Positions 9,126 to 17,684 of a stretch of DNA of 64,000 bases are shown here, piece after piece; within the stretch, counting starts at the first letter, position 1; each line of letters starts with the position of its first letter. The position numbers and the translations under genes were made by a program. The DNA comes from Shiella aurantiaca (lineage in GTDB: Bacteria; Bacteroidota; Bacteroidia; Cytophagales; Cyclobacteriaceae): assembly GCA_030412945.1 (NCBI GenBank), contig JAUHJS010000002.1, positions 322,022 through 386,021 on the forward strand. Reading direction: 5' to 3'. Below the pieces are notes generated by a model. The model saw nothing but the letters and a program-made list of their open reading frames with translations. It did not search any database and was not told where the DNA came from.

Positions 9126-9150
9126 AAAAGGCATCCGAAGATGCCTTTTT
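9125..9150. terminator. Bidirectional intrinsic terminator
   Basis: An 11-bp perfect stem AAAAAGGCATC/GATGCCTTTTT with a CGAA tetraloop lies between the helix-hairpin-helix gene (+) and tRNA-Ala (-). A-tract and T-tract on both sides let it work in both directions. Confidence 0.85.
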
Positions 9151-9226
9151 GGTGGAGAATAACGGAGTCGAACCGATGACCTCTACACTGCCAGTGTAGC
9201 GCTCTAGCCAGCTGAGCTAATTCCCC
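9150..9226 (-). tRNA. tRNA-Ala(GGC)
   Basis: On the minus strand the acceptor stem GGGGAAT pairs with ATTCTCC and is followed by discriminator A and an encoded CCA (9150-9152). The D arm is GCTC/GAGC. The anticodon arm CTACA-CTGGCAG-TGTAG gives anticodon GGC, decoding GCC (and GCT by wobble). The T arm carries TTCGA; the second pair of its stem is a T-T mismatch as read here. The total length of 77 bases with CCA is normal. Confidence 0.95.
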
Positions 9227-9262
9227 AAAAATTTGAGAGTGCAAGTATAGTAATTTTTATGT

Positions 9263-9757
9263 TTACCACAAAGGCCTACGGGCTTTCACGAAAATTTTTT
9301 TATAGTAATCTGAGTACAGATTATTCTCTACCACTCCCAGTTTGGTCGAGGCATGAATAAATCGTACATCCTTGCGGCCTCTAACCTCTGTAACCAAGCC
9401 TACATGGGTGATTTTTCTTCGGCTTTTGCCTGCTGCAAAAAATACCAAATCGCCCGGCTGGAGCTCTTCCATGCGCACCCCCTTGCCATATTTGCTCTGG
9501 TCGGCTGAGGTGCGAGGAATTTCCATATCAATAGATTTAAAAGAAACCATCAGCAAACCCGAGCAGTCCATACCGCTACGGGTAGTGCCTCCGTATTTGT
9601 AGGGAGTGCCTATGTAGGTGCGCGAGGCGTGTATCACTTGGTCCACCTTTTGGTTCTTGATTCTCTTGCCGGCAGCACATGAAAACAAGAATGCTGTAAG
9701 CAGAAAAAAAAGTGTATTTTTGAAAAGTGCTCTAAGTAGTATTTTTTCTTTAATCAT
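9263..9757 (-). CDS. NlpC/P60 cell-wall peptidase lipoprotein
   Basis: This enzyme is predicted to hydrolyse peptide bonds in peptidoglycan stems (gamma-D-Glu-diamino acid type). It has a lipoprotein signal with lipobox LFSC near residue 27, placing it on a membrane. The catalytic triad is visible: Cys in MDCSGLL, His in THVGLVTE and a third polar residue in FIHAST. The N-terminal Y-K-Y-G-G motif (YIGTPYKYGGTT) is typical. At 164 residues it is a single-domain member without SH3 modules. ATG 9757 is preferred to an in-frame TTG at 9766, because a TATATTTG promoter element ends 6 bases before it. It is transcribed alone, divergently from the FAD oxidase. Confidence 0.92.
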   Translation of the reverse strand: MIKEKILLRALFKNTLFFLLTAFLFSCAAGKRIKNQKVDQVIHASRTYIGTPYKYGGTTRSGMDCSGLLMVSFKSIDMEIPRTSADQSKYGKGVRMEELQPGDLVFFAAGKSRRKITHVGLVTEVRGRKDVRFIHASTKLGVVENNLYSDYYKKIFVKARRPLW

Positions 9758-9763
9758 AAGCAA

Positions 9764-9771
9764 CAAATATA
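9764..9771 (-). promoter_or_regulatory. -7 element TATATTTG of the NlpC/P60 gene
   Basis: This is a TAnnTTTG match on the minus strand, 6 bases before the ATG at 9757. It implies a leaderless or very short-leader mRNA. Confidence 0.5.
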
Positions 9772-9795
9772 AAGGCCTCGCCAGTTTTCTCTTAT

Positions 9796-11217
9796 ATGTT
9801 ACTTGAATTTAACACCCCAAGTTCCCTTATTCTTTCTCAATTCCAACAAATTGTTGGCGCAGAACATGTGATTGTTGACCCTGATAAACGCCACGACTAT
9901 GGCCATGACGAAACCGAGGACTATAATTTCTTGCCCGATGTGGTGCTAAAACCCAGCACGGCTCAGCAGATTTCCGATATTATGAAGCTGTGCAATCAGC
10001 ACCAAATAGCCGTAACCCCTCGTGGAGGCGGCACCGGACTTAGTGGGGGCGCACTTCCGGTGAAAAACGGAGTGGTGATTTCTACCGAGCGCTTTAATCG
10101 GATTCTGGAAATAGATGAGCTTAATCTACAAGCCACGGTAGAACCCGGGGTGGTTACCTATACCTTTCAGGAGGCTGTGCGTGCCAAAGGTTTGTTCTAT
10201 CCGCCCGATCCGAGCAGCCGTGGAAGTTGTTTTTTAGGAGGCAATTTGGCCGAAAATGCCGGAGGGCCGAAAGCCGTAAAATATGGCGTTACACGCGATT
10301 ATGTACTGAATTTAGAAGTGGTTTTGCCCACGGGTGAAATCATCTGGACGGGCGCTAATGTATTGAAAAACTCTACCGGATATAACCTCACCCAGCTCAT
10401 GTGCGGCAGTGAAGGCACTTTGGGCATCATTACCAAAATTGTTTTCAAGCTACGTGCCTACCCGCAAAAGGAGGTTTTACTATTGGTGCCTTTTGTGACC
10501 AATGAGGAGGCTTGTCGCGCCATTGCGGCCATTTTCGTGGCGGGCGTTTCGCCCTCGGGTTTGGAATATTTTGAGCGCGAAGCGGCTATCAAAACCAAAA
10601 AGTACTTGGAGGAAACCATGAATACCTCGGTAGGTACCGACTTCCCTGAAAATATGGACGCCTACTTACTGATAGAGCTGGATGGCAACAATGAAGAGCA
10701 ACTGATGCAAGATGCCGAAAAGGTAATGGCCGTAGTGGAGCAGTTTCAGGTGGGAGAGGTGCTCTTTGCCGAAACGGCCACTCAAAAAGATGAACTCTGG
10801 AAAGTACGAAGGAATATCTCACCAGCAGTAAATGCCTATTCGCTCACCAAATCGGAAGATGTGGTGGTGCCTAGAGGCAACCTTCCTAAGCTCATTGTGG
10901 GTATTAAGGAAATTGGGGTGAAATACGGCTTTAACTCTGTATGCTATGGCCATGCGGGCGATGGGAATCTGCACATCAATATTATGAAAGAAGCGCTTGC
11001 CGATGCCTATTGGCATAAGGAGGTGAACGAGGGAATTGCGGAAATTTTCACCTTGGTGGTGCGCTTGGGCGGTACTCTCTCCGGAGAACATGGAATTGGA
11101 ATTGCTAAGAGGCCCTATATGCCTATCGCCATGGCGGAAGCCAATTTGCAACTGATGCGTGGGATCAAGCGCGCCTTCGACCCCAATGGCATACTTAACC
11201 CCGAAAAGATTTTTTAA
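9796..11217 (+). CDS. FAD-linked oxidase, GlcD / D-lactate dehydrogenase type
   Basis: This 473-residue flavoprotein oxidises a 2-hydroxy acid (glycolate, D-lactate or a relative). The N-terminal PCMH-type FAD-binding domain shows TPRGGGTGLSGGALP (residues ~75-90), PPDPSSRGSCFLGGN and MCGSEGTLGIITK. The C-terminal FAD-oxidase domain includes the conserved YGHAGDGNLHINI and GGTLSGEHGIGIAKRPY motifs. Neither an Fe-S subunit (GlcF) nor a fused Fe-S domain is present, so the electron acceptor is not clear. It is followed immediately by a histidine kinase gene (start 11221), so the two are probably co-transcribed. The substrate cannot be decided from the sequence. Confidence 0.92.
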   Translation: MLLEFNTPSSLILSQFQQIVGAEHVIVDPDKRHDYGHDETEDYNFLPDVVLKPSTAQQISDIMKLCNQHQIAVTPRGGGTGLSGGALPVKNGVVISTERFNRILEIDELNLQATVEPGVVTYTFQEAVRAKGLFYPPDPSSRGSCFLGGNLAENAGGPKAVKYGVTRDYVLNLEVVLPTGEIIWTGANVLKNSTGYNLTQLMCGSEGTLGIITKIVFKLRAYPQKEVLLLVPFVTNEEACRAIAAIFVAGVSPSGLEYFEREAAIKTKKYLEETMNTSVGTDFPENMDAYLLIELDGNNEEQLMQDAEKVMAVVEQFQVGEVLFAETATQKDELWKVRRNISPAVNAYSLTKSEDVVVPRGNLPKLIVGIKEIGVKYGFNSVCYGHAGDGNLHINIMKEALADAYWHKEVNEGIAEIFTLVVRLGGTLSGEHGIGIAKRPYMPIAMAEANLQLMRGIKRAFDPNGILNPEKIF

Positions 11218-11220
11218 TTG

Positions 11221-12483
11221 ATGATACAAAGAATCAAGCAGTTGATGGAAATAGGGGTATACCCCGATATGGATTTCGAGTTGCGCAAGCAAGTCCGAAT
11301 TACCAATCAGTTTTCCATTCTTTCTGTGGCGATTATTTATGTATTTGTGGTCATCAATTTGATTAAGGGTAGGTATACCTTGGCTCTTTTTGAAGTAGGC
11401 ATTACTTCGGTTCAGTTTATCACCATTTATTTGAATCATAAAGGCAGGCACTTAGCCGCTCGCATTCTTTTTTTTAGTGTGGTGTTGTCTTTCGATGTTG
11501 TCCTTACCTTTTTTTTAGCACCCGGCCGAGGACTCGAATACCATTTTATCATTTGTGTAATCATTCCTATAATCCTGTTCCAAAAACTGGCCATACAGAT
11601 TATGCTTTCGGCTGGAGTTTTCCTGATTTTCCTGTTAAGCACCATTTATAATGATGGCTTCAAAGATGTGGTGTTTTACCTCAATAGCCTGGCTTTGTTT
11701 GTTTTGGTATTTTACCTGATGAAGTATTTCCAAAAGGAATATGATACCAACCGTGAAATCATAAACAAGCAGGTAAAGGCTCTGGAATTGCTCAACGAGG
11801 AAAAAAATCAGCTCCTAAGTGTGGCTTCACACGATTTGCGAAGTCCGCTTAAGCGAGTGCAAGGCTTGTTGTCTATTGTGCAGCTCACCGGAAACAAAGA
11901 CCCCAAAGAGACGGAAGAGCTTATCAGCATGGCGCAAAATATTTTGGATAAGCAGTCGGAGCTGGTGAGCAAAGTGCTGAACGATTTTGTTGTAAACCAA
12001 CAAGCCGTGTTGGAAGTGAAGCAAGAAACATTTCTTGTCAATGCACAACTGGCCGAAACGGTGGAGTCTTTTCGTATGGAGGCGGAAAAAAAGCATATCA
12101 AAATCAATGTGGAGTATCTTGCAGAAGATATTCCAATAGTGACGGACCAAGGGTTTTTCGCCCAGATATTTGAAAACCTCATCTCCAATGCCCTTAAGTT
12201 TTCGTATCCCGAATCAGAAGTTGATATAAAGGCGGCCGTACAGCCTAACAAACTGGTCGTGTCGGTGAAAGATTACGGTCAAGGGCTTGACGATAACGAC
12301 AGACAAAAGCTTTTTCAGAAATTTCAGCGCCTGAGCGCCCAGCCTACCTTTGGTGAAAGCTCTACAGGGCTTGGCTTGTCTATTGTGAAAAAATATATCG
12401 ATGCGCTGAAAGGGGAGATTTTCTGTGAAAGTGAAAAAGAAAAGGGCGCCAATTTTATTGTTCATCTTCCTTTAACCAACTAA
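11221..12483 (+). CDS. Membrane histidine kinase without receiver partner
   Basis: This 420-residue protein has about six membrane helices in residues ~25-175 (an integral sensing domain with no large periplasmic loop). A coiled linker leads to a HisKA domain with phosphoacceptor His204 in SVASHDLRSPLKR. The HATPase domain shows the N box (ENLISNALKF), G1 (VKDYGQGLD) and G2 (GLGLSIVKKY). It autophosphorylates and passes phosphate to a response regulator, but no receiver-domain gene is nearby. ATG 11221 is chosen over TTG 11218, which is directly after the stop of the FAD oxidase. The C-terminal motif LSAQPTFGESSTGLGL is very like the kinase at 18782-20842, so the two are paralogues. The gene ends 4 bases before asnB. 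Confidence 0.9.
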   Translation: MIQRIKQLMEIGVYPDMDFELRKQVRITNQFSILSVAIIYVFVVINLIKGRYTLALFEVGITSVQFITIYLNHKGRHLAARILFFSVVLSFDVVLTFFLAPGRGLEYHFIICVIIPIILFQKLAIQIMLSAGVFLIFLLSTIYNDGFKDVVFYLNSLALFVLVFYLMKYFQKEYDTNREIINKQVKALELLNEEKNQLLSVASHDLRSPLKRVQGLLSIVQLTGNKDPKETEELISMAQNILDKQSELVSKVLNDFVVNQQAVLEVKQETFLVNAQLAETVESFRMEAEKKHIKINVEYLAEDIPIVTDQGFFAQIFENLISNALKFSYPESEVDIKAAVQPNKLVVSVKDYGQGLDDNDRQKLFQKFQRLSAQPTFGESSTGLGLSIVKKYIDALKGEIFCESEKEKGANFIVHLPLTN

Positions 12484-12487
12484 TACT

Positions 12488-14401
12488 ATGTGCGGAATTG
12501 CTGGAATCGTGGCCTTTAATATGGTGGGTCAGTTGCACATGATCAACCTCTCTCGGGCTACTTTGGCCTTGAGCAAGCGCGGCCCCGACTACCAAGGTTT
12601 GTTTACGCACGAGCGGGTTGGCTTGGGACATCGCAGGCTTTCGATTATTGATGTGTCGGCCAGTGCTCATCAGCCCATGGAAGATGAAAGTGAGCGCTAC
12701 ACGGTGGTGTTCAATGGGGAAATCTTCAATTTTCAAGAAATTCGCGAACGCCTGATAGCCGAGGGGCAAGTTTTTCGTACCCAGTCGGATACCGAGGTAC
12801 TATTGTACAGCTATATCCGCCATGGGGAAAAGTGTCTGGAGTGGTTCAATGGTTTTTTTGCTTTTGCCATCTACGATAAGCAGGAGAACGAACTTTTTAT
12901 CGCCCGCGACCGCATGGGCATCAAGCCTTTGCTTTACGTGCACGATGAGGATAAATTTATGTTTGCTTCCGAAATGAAGGCCCTCAAGGGTTTTGGTTTT
13001 GATAAAAGCCTCGATAAAGCCTCTATTCTGCAATATTTGCAGCTTACCTATATTCCCGCACCTTTCACGGTTTTTAAAGCTGTGAAAAAGTTGATGCCCG
13101 GTCATTACGTACGCATCAAAAATAAGGAGGTGAAGTTTTCGCGCTATTATACCATTCCCTACGATAAAAAGGCGCCTTTGCAGGCTTCGTATGAGGCAAA
13201 ACAAAAGTTGCTGGTCGATACGCTTGAGGGTGCGGTACAACGCAGGCTCGTGGCCGATGTACCCTTGGGTTCCTTTCTGAGTGGAGGTATCGATTCCTCG
13301 GTAATCACAGGCTTGGCGGCCCGCCATGTTGATAAAATGCACACCTTTTCGGTGGGCTACCGCGATGAACCTTTCTATGATGAAACCCGCTATGCGGAGC
13401 TTGTGGCCAAGAAATTCCGTACCGAACATACGGTGTTCAAGTTGAGCAATACCGATTTGTATACGCATTTGCACGATATTCTCGACTATATCGATGAGCC
13501 TTTTGCCGATTCTTCCGCTATTCCGGTGTATATCCTGAGCCAGCGGACGCGGCAGCAAGTAACCGTAGCGCTTTCAGGCGATGGTGCCGATGAGCTTTTT
13601 GCCGGATATAATAAACATGCGGCTTTATTCAGGGCCTCCCAACCGAGTATGATGAACTCCCTGCTCAGTTTAGGCGGCCGCTTTATTCCGGATAGCGGTT
13701 CGCGTGGTGGTGCTTTCTCCAATGCCTTGCGTCAGGCCAAGCGCTATGCCAATGGTTTGCAGAAATCGCCTAAAGAGCGTTATCGCCTTTGGGCTAGTTT
13801 TACGCCCGTGGCGGAAGCGGTACAGTGGCTTTCACCCCAATTTTTCGGGGCTGAAGATGCCCATGAGGAGGCCTATCGCTGGTATGCACTTACCAGAGAA
13901 ATTTCGGAAGATAGCACCATTAATGACTATCTGTATACCGATTGCCAATTGGTGCTACCCAACGATATGCTCACCAAGGTTGACCTTATGAGCATGGCCA
14001 ATAGCTTGGAGGTCAGAGTGCCTTTTCTGGACAAAGAAGTGGTGGCTTTAGCTTTTTCGCTGGAAGAATCGGATAAGATTACCAAAGGGATAAAGAAGCG
14101 TATCGTGCAAGATGCTTTCCGCGAGATGCTTCCAGCTGAACTGTATAAGCGCCCTAAGCATGGCTTTGAAGTGCCGCTGATGAAGTGGTTTCAGAATGAA
14201 TTGCGTTCGGTAATCCTTGATGATTTACTGAACGATGATTTTATCGAAGCGCAAGGGATTTTCCAAGCTCAGGCCATTCGTAAGCTAAAAAAGCAACTGT
14301 TCTCCTCTCAGCCGGGCGATATTCAAGCCTTGGTGTGGTCGCTGATTGTTTTTCAATGGTGGTGGAAGAAGCACATGGGCGATAGTGTTTCAGAAGGCTA
14401 A
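12488..14401 (+). CDS. asnB: Asparagine synthase (glutamine-hydrolysing)
   Basis: The enzyme makes asparagine from aspartate, ATP and glutamine. The N-terminal Ntn glutaminase domain begins MCGIAGIV, with catalytic Cys2 exposed after Met removal, and contains RRLSIID and NGEIFNF. The synthetase domain holds the PP-loop ATP motif SFLSGGIDSS near residue 264, plus ALSGDGADELFAGY. At 637 residues it has the usual length of bacterial class II enzymes of the AsnB/AsnO type. Enzymes of this type also amidate other substrates, so primary asparagine synthesis is likely but not certain. Confidence 0.95.
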   Translation: MCGIAGIVAFNMVGQLHMINLSRATLALSKRGPDYQGLFTHERVGLGHRRLSIIDVSASAHQPMEDESERYTVVFNGEIFNFQEIRERLIAEGQVFRTQSDTEVLLYSYIRHGEKCLEWFNGFFAFAIYDKQENELFIARDRMGIKPLLYVHDEDKFMFASEMKALKGFGFDKSLDKASILQYLQLTYIPAPFTVFKAVKKLMPGHYVRIKNKEVKFSRYYTIPYDKKAPLQASYEAKQKLLVDTLEGAVQRRLVADVPLGSFLSGGIDSSVITGLAARHVDKMHTFSVGYRDEPFYDETRYAELVAKKFRTEHTVFKLSNTDLYTHLHDILDYIDEPFADSSAIPVYILSQRTRQQVTVALSGDGADELFAGYNKHAALFRASQPSMMNSLLSLGGRFIPDSGSRGGAFSNALRQAKRYANGLQKSPKERYRLWASFTPVAEAVQWLSPQFFGAEDAHEEAYRWYALTREISEDSTINDYLYTDCQLVLPNDMLTKVDLMSMANSLEVRVPFLDKEVVALAFSLEESDKITKGIKKRIVQDAFREMLPAELYKRPKHGFEVPLMKWFQNELRSVILDDLLNDDFIEAQGIFQAQAIRKLKKQLFSSQPGDIQALVWSLIVFQWWWKKHMGDSVSEG

Positions 14402-14427
14402 AGGCCATTACTCTAAAGATAATTTTG

Positions 14428-14435
14428 TACCTTTA
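14428..14435 (+). promoter_or_regulatory. Near-consensus -7 element TACCTTTA before the nucleotidyltransferase-like gene
   Basis: This matches TAnnTTTG at 7 of 8 positions and ends 6 bases before the ATG at 14442. It supports that start and a leaderless transcript separate from asnB. Confidence 0.4.
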
Positions 14436-14441
14436 CGCTAC

Positions 14442-14984
14442 ATGGAGCCATTGTCATCATACGGTAATTTCCTCAATACCAGCTTGCTGTTTTACAATGC
14501 CAATGCGGTGAATGAGCCTCTGCAGTTTAGTGCTTCGGATGTAAAAGACCTGTTTTCGGTACTCAATGAAGAAGGCGTGAAGTACCTGTTGGTAGGTGGT
14601 TTTGCCTTAGCGTTTCATGGGTATTTTCGTGGCACCGTAGATTTGGATGTGTGGGTAGAAGATAGCCCCTCTAATAAAAAAGCCATTGCCCGAGCTTTTG
14701 GCCGATTGGGTGTAATCGGTTCCGAATTGCTGAGTATCATGCCTTTTGTGGCTGGTTTTACCTCGTTTCACCTAGGAGCTAATGGGTTTGAGGTAGATAT
14801 GAGGAATAACCTTTTTCTTTTCAAAGCCTCTTCCTTCCAAGCCTGTTATCAGCGTTGTGCCGAAGCTTCTATCCTAGGAGTACCCGTGATGGTACTTTCT
14901 AAAGAAGACCTTATCAAAGAAAAAGAAAGTACGGGTCGTCCCAAGGATACCGATGATGCCGAGCAGCTCAAGAAAACACGCTAG
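14442..14984 (+). CDS. Nucleotidyltransferase-fold protein
   Basis: This 180-residue protein has a pol-beta-like nucleotidyltransferase core: LVGGFALAFHG (the GG/GS-type motif), then TVDLDVWVE with the metal-binding DxD aspartates, and a later acidic residue in FEVDMRNN. The C-terminal part (VMVLSKEDLIKEKESTGRPKD) resembles the helix ending found in AbiEii/DUF1814-like and MNT-like proteins. Members act as toxins, antitoxins or antibiotic-modifying enzymes. No HEPN or antitoxin partner is adjacent, so function is undecided. ATG 14442 is preferred to an in-frame start at 14346 inside asnB because of the promoter element just before it. Confidence 0.75.
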   Translation: MEPLSSYGNFLNTSLLFYNANAVNEPLQFSASDVKDLFSVLNEEGVKYLLVGGFALAFHGYFRGTVDLDVWVEDSPSNKKAIARAFGRLGVIGSELLSIMPFVAGFTSFHLGANGFEVDMRNNLFLFKASSFQACYQRCAEASILGVPVMVLSKEDLIKEKESTGRPKDTDDAEQLKKTR

Positions 14985-14990
14985 CGAGAT

Positions 14991-15362
14991 TTATTCCATG
15001 CCCAGCTTCCTGCGGGCGTGATCATCGAAATGAAAATAATTACAGGTAATTTCTTCCCCTTCTGCAATATCGCGGCTGGCTAAGCAGCGAAAGCCTTCTT
15101 CTATAGTATTGGCATCGTCTGAATGGTTCATAAATCGGGCATGATCGGCACAGAGGTAATAATTGCCTTCGGTGAAATACGTGTAGACGTTCAAATATTC
15201 TTGCTGAATAGGCGAAAGCTGTTGGTAGGTTTCGGGGCTTATGGCTAAGTCGAGCTGAGGGGTGAATTCCCACACGGGCGTTCCTTTGCTAATGGGACTG
15301 GCCGCAAAAATTCCTTTTCCGGCAATAGGACTTTCTTTCAAGAGAGAGGGCACGAGCATCAT
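14991..15362 (-). CDS. Small SET-domain protein (putative lysine methyltransferase)
   Basis: This 123-residue protein is little more than a SET fold. It shows the N-terminal GKGIFAASPISKG motif, RFMNHSDDANT (the pseudoknot NHS motif that binds S-adenosylmethionine) and GEEITCNYF with the catalytic-type tyrosine. SET proteins transfer methyl groups to lysines on proteins; bacterial substrates are rarely known. The post-SET zinc site is missing, as is usual in short bacterial forms. ATG 15362 (followed by a second ATG) is preferred to TTG 15383; TACCTTG lies 18 bases upstream. The gene converges on the nucleotidyltransferase-like gene with a 6-base gap. Confidence 0.82.
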   Translation of the reverse strand: MMLVPSLLKESPIAGKGIFAASPISKGTPVWEFTPQLDLAISPETYQQLSPIQQEYLNVYTYFTEGNYYLCADHARFMNHSDDANTIEEGFRCLASRDIAEGEEITCNYFHFDDHARRKLGME

Positions 15363-15461
15363 AGCGCTACCAATTTTAGGCAAGGTAGCGGTTTTGCCAG
15401 CTGCTGTGCAAGGGGCGAATTGAAATTTATTTTGCCGCGATTTATACCGCTAAGGGCACAA

Positions 15462-15491
15462 AAAAAGGCTTTCGATTAAGAAAGCCTTTTT
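15462..15491. terminator. Intrinsic terminator downstream of dnaK
   Basis: A 12-bp perfect stem AAAAAGGCTTTC/GAAAGCCTTTTT with a GATTAA loop lies 64 bases beyond the dnaK stop on the minus strand. Its T-tract is present in both orientations. The remaining bases between the SET gene and dnaK show nothing else. Confidence 0.8.
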
Positions 15492-15555
15492 GGTTAATCT
15501 AGTGAAGAATAGGATGTCATTAGACTATTGCCTACTGATATTTGCCTACTGTCAA

Positions 15556-17475
15556 TTACTTCTTATCATTCACTTCTTCATACTCCACATCCGACACATT
15601 GTCGCTGGCTGCGCCATCGGCCGCTTGTCCGGCATTGGCTTCAGGCCCGCCTTGAGCACCTGCTGCACCGCTGGCCGCATACATTTCTTGCGAAGCATTG
15701 GTCCAGGCAGTGTTAAGGGCTTCAAGTGCACCATCTAGGGCCGCTATGTCTTTATTCTGATGCGCAGTTTTCAAGTTGGCTAGAGCTGTTTCGATGGCTG
15801 TTTTATTGCCTTCAGAAAGCTTATCACCATATTCTTTCAGCTGTTTCTCTGTTTGGAAGATAAGGCTGTCCGCTTGGTTTAGTTTCTCAATACGTTCTTT
15901 TTCGGCTTTATCCGCCTCTTCGTTGGCCTTAGCTTCTTGACGCATTCTTTCGATTTCAGCATCGGTCAATCCGCTGGACGCTTCGATACGGATTTTTTGC
16001 TCCTTACCGGTTCCTTTGTCTTTAGCTGATACGTTCAAGATACCATTGGCATCGATATCGAACGTTACTTCGATTTGAGGTACTCCGCGTGGTGCCGTAG
16101 GGATGCCGTCTAGGTGGAAACGACCGATTGTACGGTTGTCTTTTGCCATAGGGCGCTCGCCTTGCAATACGTGGATTTCTACCGAAGGCTGGTTGTCAGA
16201 GGCAGTAGAGAATACTTCCGATTTGCGGCTTGGGATGGTAGTGTTCGATTCAATTAAGCGAGTCATTACACCGCCCATGGTTTCGATACCCAAAGAAAGA
16301 GGCGTTACGTCCAAAAGAAGTACGTCTTTCACTTCTCCAGTCAACACACCACCTTGGATGGCTGCACCAATGGCTACCACTTCGTCAGGGTTTACGCCTT
16401 TAGAAGGCTTCTTGCCAAAGAATTTTTCTACTTCTTCCTGAATTTTAGGAATACGGGTAGATCCACCCACCAAGATTACCTCATCGATTTCGCTCATGCT
16501 CAGGCCTGAGTTTTTCAAGGCTCTTTTGCATGGCTCTAATGAACGCTGCACTAAATCATCGGTCAGCTGCTCAAATTTTGAGCGGGTCAGTTTTCTTACT
16601 AAGTGTTTGGGAATACCATTCACTGGCATGATATAAGGCAAGTTGATTTCGGTTTCGCTAGAGCTAGAAAGTTCGATTTTAGCTTTCTCAGCGGCTTCTT
16701 TTAAGCGCTGCAAGGCCATAGGGTCTTGACGAAGGTCAATGCCCTCATCGTTTTTGAACTCTTCGGCTAGCCAGTCGATGATTTTCTGATCGAAGTCATC
16801 ACCACCTAGGTGCGTATCACCATCGGTAGATTTCACTTCAAATACACCATCGCCTAGTTCTAGGATAGAGATATCGAAAGTACCACCACCCAAATCGAAC
16901 ACGGCAATTTTCATGTCTTTGTTCTTCTTGTCCATACCATAAGCCAAAGCAGCCGCGGTAGGCTCGTTGATGATACGCTTCACATCCAATCCGGCAATCG
17001 CTCCGGCTTCTTTAGTGGCCTGACGTTCCGCATCGTTGAAGTAAGCAGGCACCGTGATAACGGCCTCTGTTACGGTAGTTCCCAAATGGTCTTCAGCCGT
17101 TTGCTTCATTTTCTGAAGGATGATAGCCGAAATCTCTTGAGGAGTATACAGGCGGTCGCCAATGCGCACGCGAGGGGTGTCGTTTGGTCCTTGTTCTACT
17201 TTATAAGAAACACCACGTGTTTCGTTTGTTACTTCTGAGAATTTCTTCCCCATGAAGCGCTTAATGGATTGCACGGTATTGCCGGGGTTTGTCACCGCTT
17301 GGCGTTTGGCCGGGTCACCAATTTTGCGTTCTCCATTACCATTATCCAAGAAAGCTACGATAGAAGGGGTTGTTCTTCTTCCTTCGCTGTTCTGGATTAC
17401 CACAGGCTCGTTACCTTCCATCACGGCTACGCATGAGTTGGTGGTTCCTAAGTCAATTCCAATAATTTTTCCCAT
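15556..17475 (-). CDS. dnaK: Chaperone DnaK (Hsp70)
   Basis: This ATP-dependent chaperone folds and rescues proteins with DnaJ and GrpE. The N-terminal ATPase starts [17 protein letters not shown] and contains [13 protein letters not shown] and [13 protein letters not shown]. The substrate-binding domain includes [13 protein letters not shown]. The glycine/alanine-rich lid tail ends in [11 protein letters not shown]. The length of 639 residues is standard. dnaJ and grpE are not adjacent. The 5' region contains TGACA/TGTCA repeats and a sigma-54-like motif, described separately. Confidence 0.98.
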   Translation of the reverse strand: MGKIIGIDLGTTNSCVAVMEGNEPVVIQNSEGRRTTPSIVAFLDNGNGERKIGDPAKRQAVTNPGNTVQSIKRFMGKKFSEVTNETRGVSYKVEQGPNDTPRVRIGDRLYTPQEISAIILQKMKQTAEDHLGTTVTEAVITVPAYFNDAERQATKEAGAIAGLDVKRIINEPTAAALAYGMDKKNKDMKIAVFDLGGGTFDISILELGDGVFEVKSTDGDTHLGGDDFDQKIIDWLAEEFKNDEGIDLRQDPMALQRLKEAAEKAKIELSSSSETEINLPYIMPVNGIPKHLVRKLTRSKFEQLTDDLVQRSLEPCKRALKNSGLSMSEIDEVILVGGSTRIPKIQEEVEKFFGKKPSKGVNPDEVVAIGAAIQGGVLTGEVKDVLLLDVTPLSLGIETMGGVMTRLIESNTTIPSRKSEVFSTASDNQPSVEIHVLQGERPMAKDNRTIGRFHLDGIPTAPRGVPQIEVTFDIDANGILNVSAKDKGTGKEQKIRIEASSGLTDAEIERMRQEAKANEEADKAEKERIEKLNQADSLIFQTEKQLKEYGDKLSEGNKTAIETALANLKTAHQNKDIAALDGALEALNTAWTNASQEMYAASGAAGAQGGPEANAGQAADGAASDNVSDVEYEEVNDKK

Positions 17476-17526
17476 GATTGATACGTATATCTTTTGATTC
17501 GTAATTAATTCGTTTTTCCTCCTATC

Positions 17527-17542
17527 ATCAACCGCTGTGCCA
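17527..17542 (-). promoter_or_regulatory. Sigma-54-like -24/-12 motif upstream of dnaK
   Basis: On the minus strand TGGCAC (17542-17537), a 5-base spacer and TTGAT (17531-17527) resemble the sigma-54 consensus TGGCAC-N5-TTGCW, with A in place of C in the -12 element. It lies about 52 bases upstream of the dnaK ATG. This is a motif match by eye only; use by sigma-54 or by another heat-shock factor is not shown. Confidence 0.35.
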
Positions 17543-17565
17543 GTAGCTTTTCAAGCGTTTTTATG

Positions 17566-17588
17566 TGACAGAGTGACAGGCTGTGTCA
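17566..17588 (-). promoter_or_regulatory. TGACA/TGTCA repeat cluster upstream of dnaK
   Basis: TGACA occurs at 17566-17570 and 17574-17578, and TGTCA at 17584-17588. The last two form an inverted repeat TGACA-N5-TGTCA. They lie 24-46 bases upstream of the sigma-54-like motif in dnaK orientation, a position suited to an activator or repressor. The region between dnaK and the pseudouridine synthase (17476-17684) holds nothing else recognised except the promoter at 17671. Confidence 0.4.
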
Positions 17589-17670
17589 GGATTTTGCAGG
17601 CAAAGCCGCCTCTGTCTGTCAAAATTGGAATTATCTATCGGCAAGCAGGCCATAGTTTGGCGGAGTGTTT

Positions 17671-17678
17671 TACCTTTG
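17671..17678 (+). promoter_or_regulatory. -7 element TACCTTTG of the pseudouridine synthase gene
   Basis: This is an exact TAnnTTTG match, 6 bases before the ATG at 17685. It fixes that start against a longer in-frame reading from 17583. Confidence 0.6.
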
Positions 17679-17684
17679 TGGCCT

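Noticed and set aside
12800-13558. Long open frame of 252 codons on the minus strand inside asnB
   Set aside because: It is entirely antisense to a complete, well-conserved asparagine synthase and shows no domain of its own.
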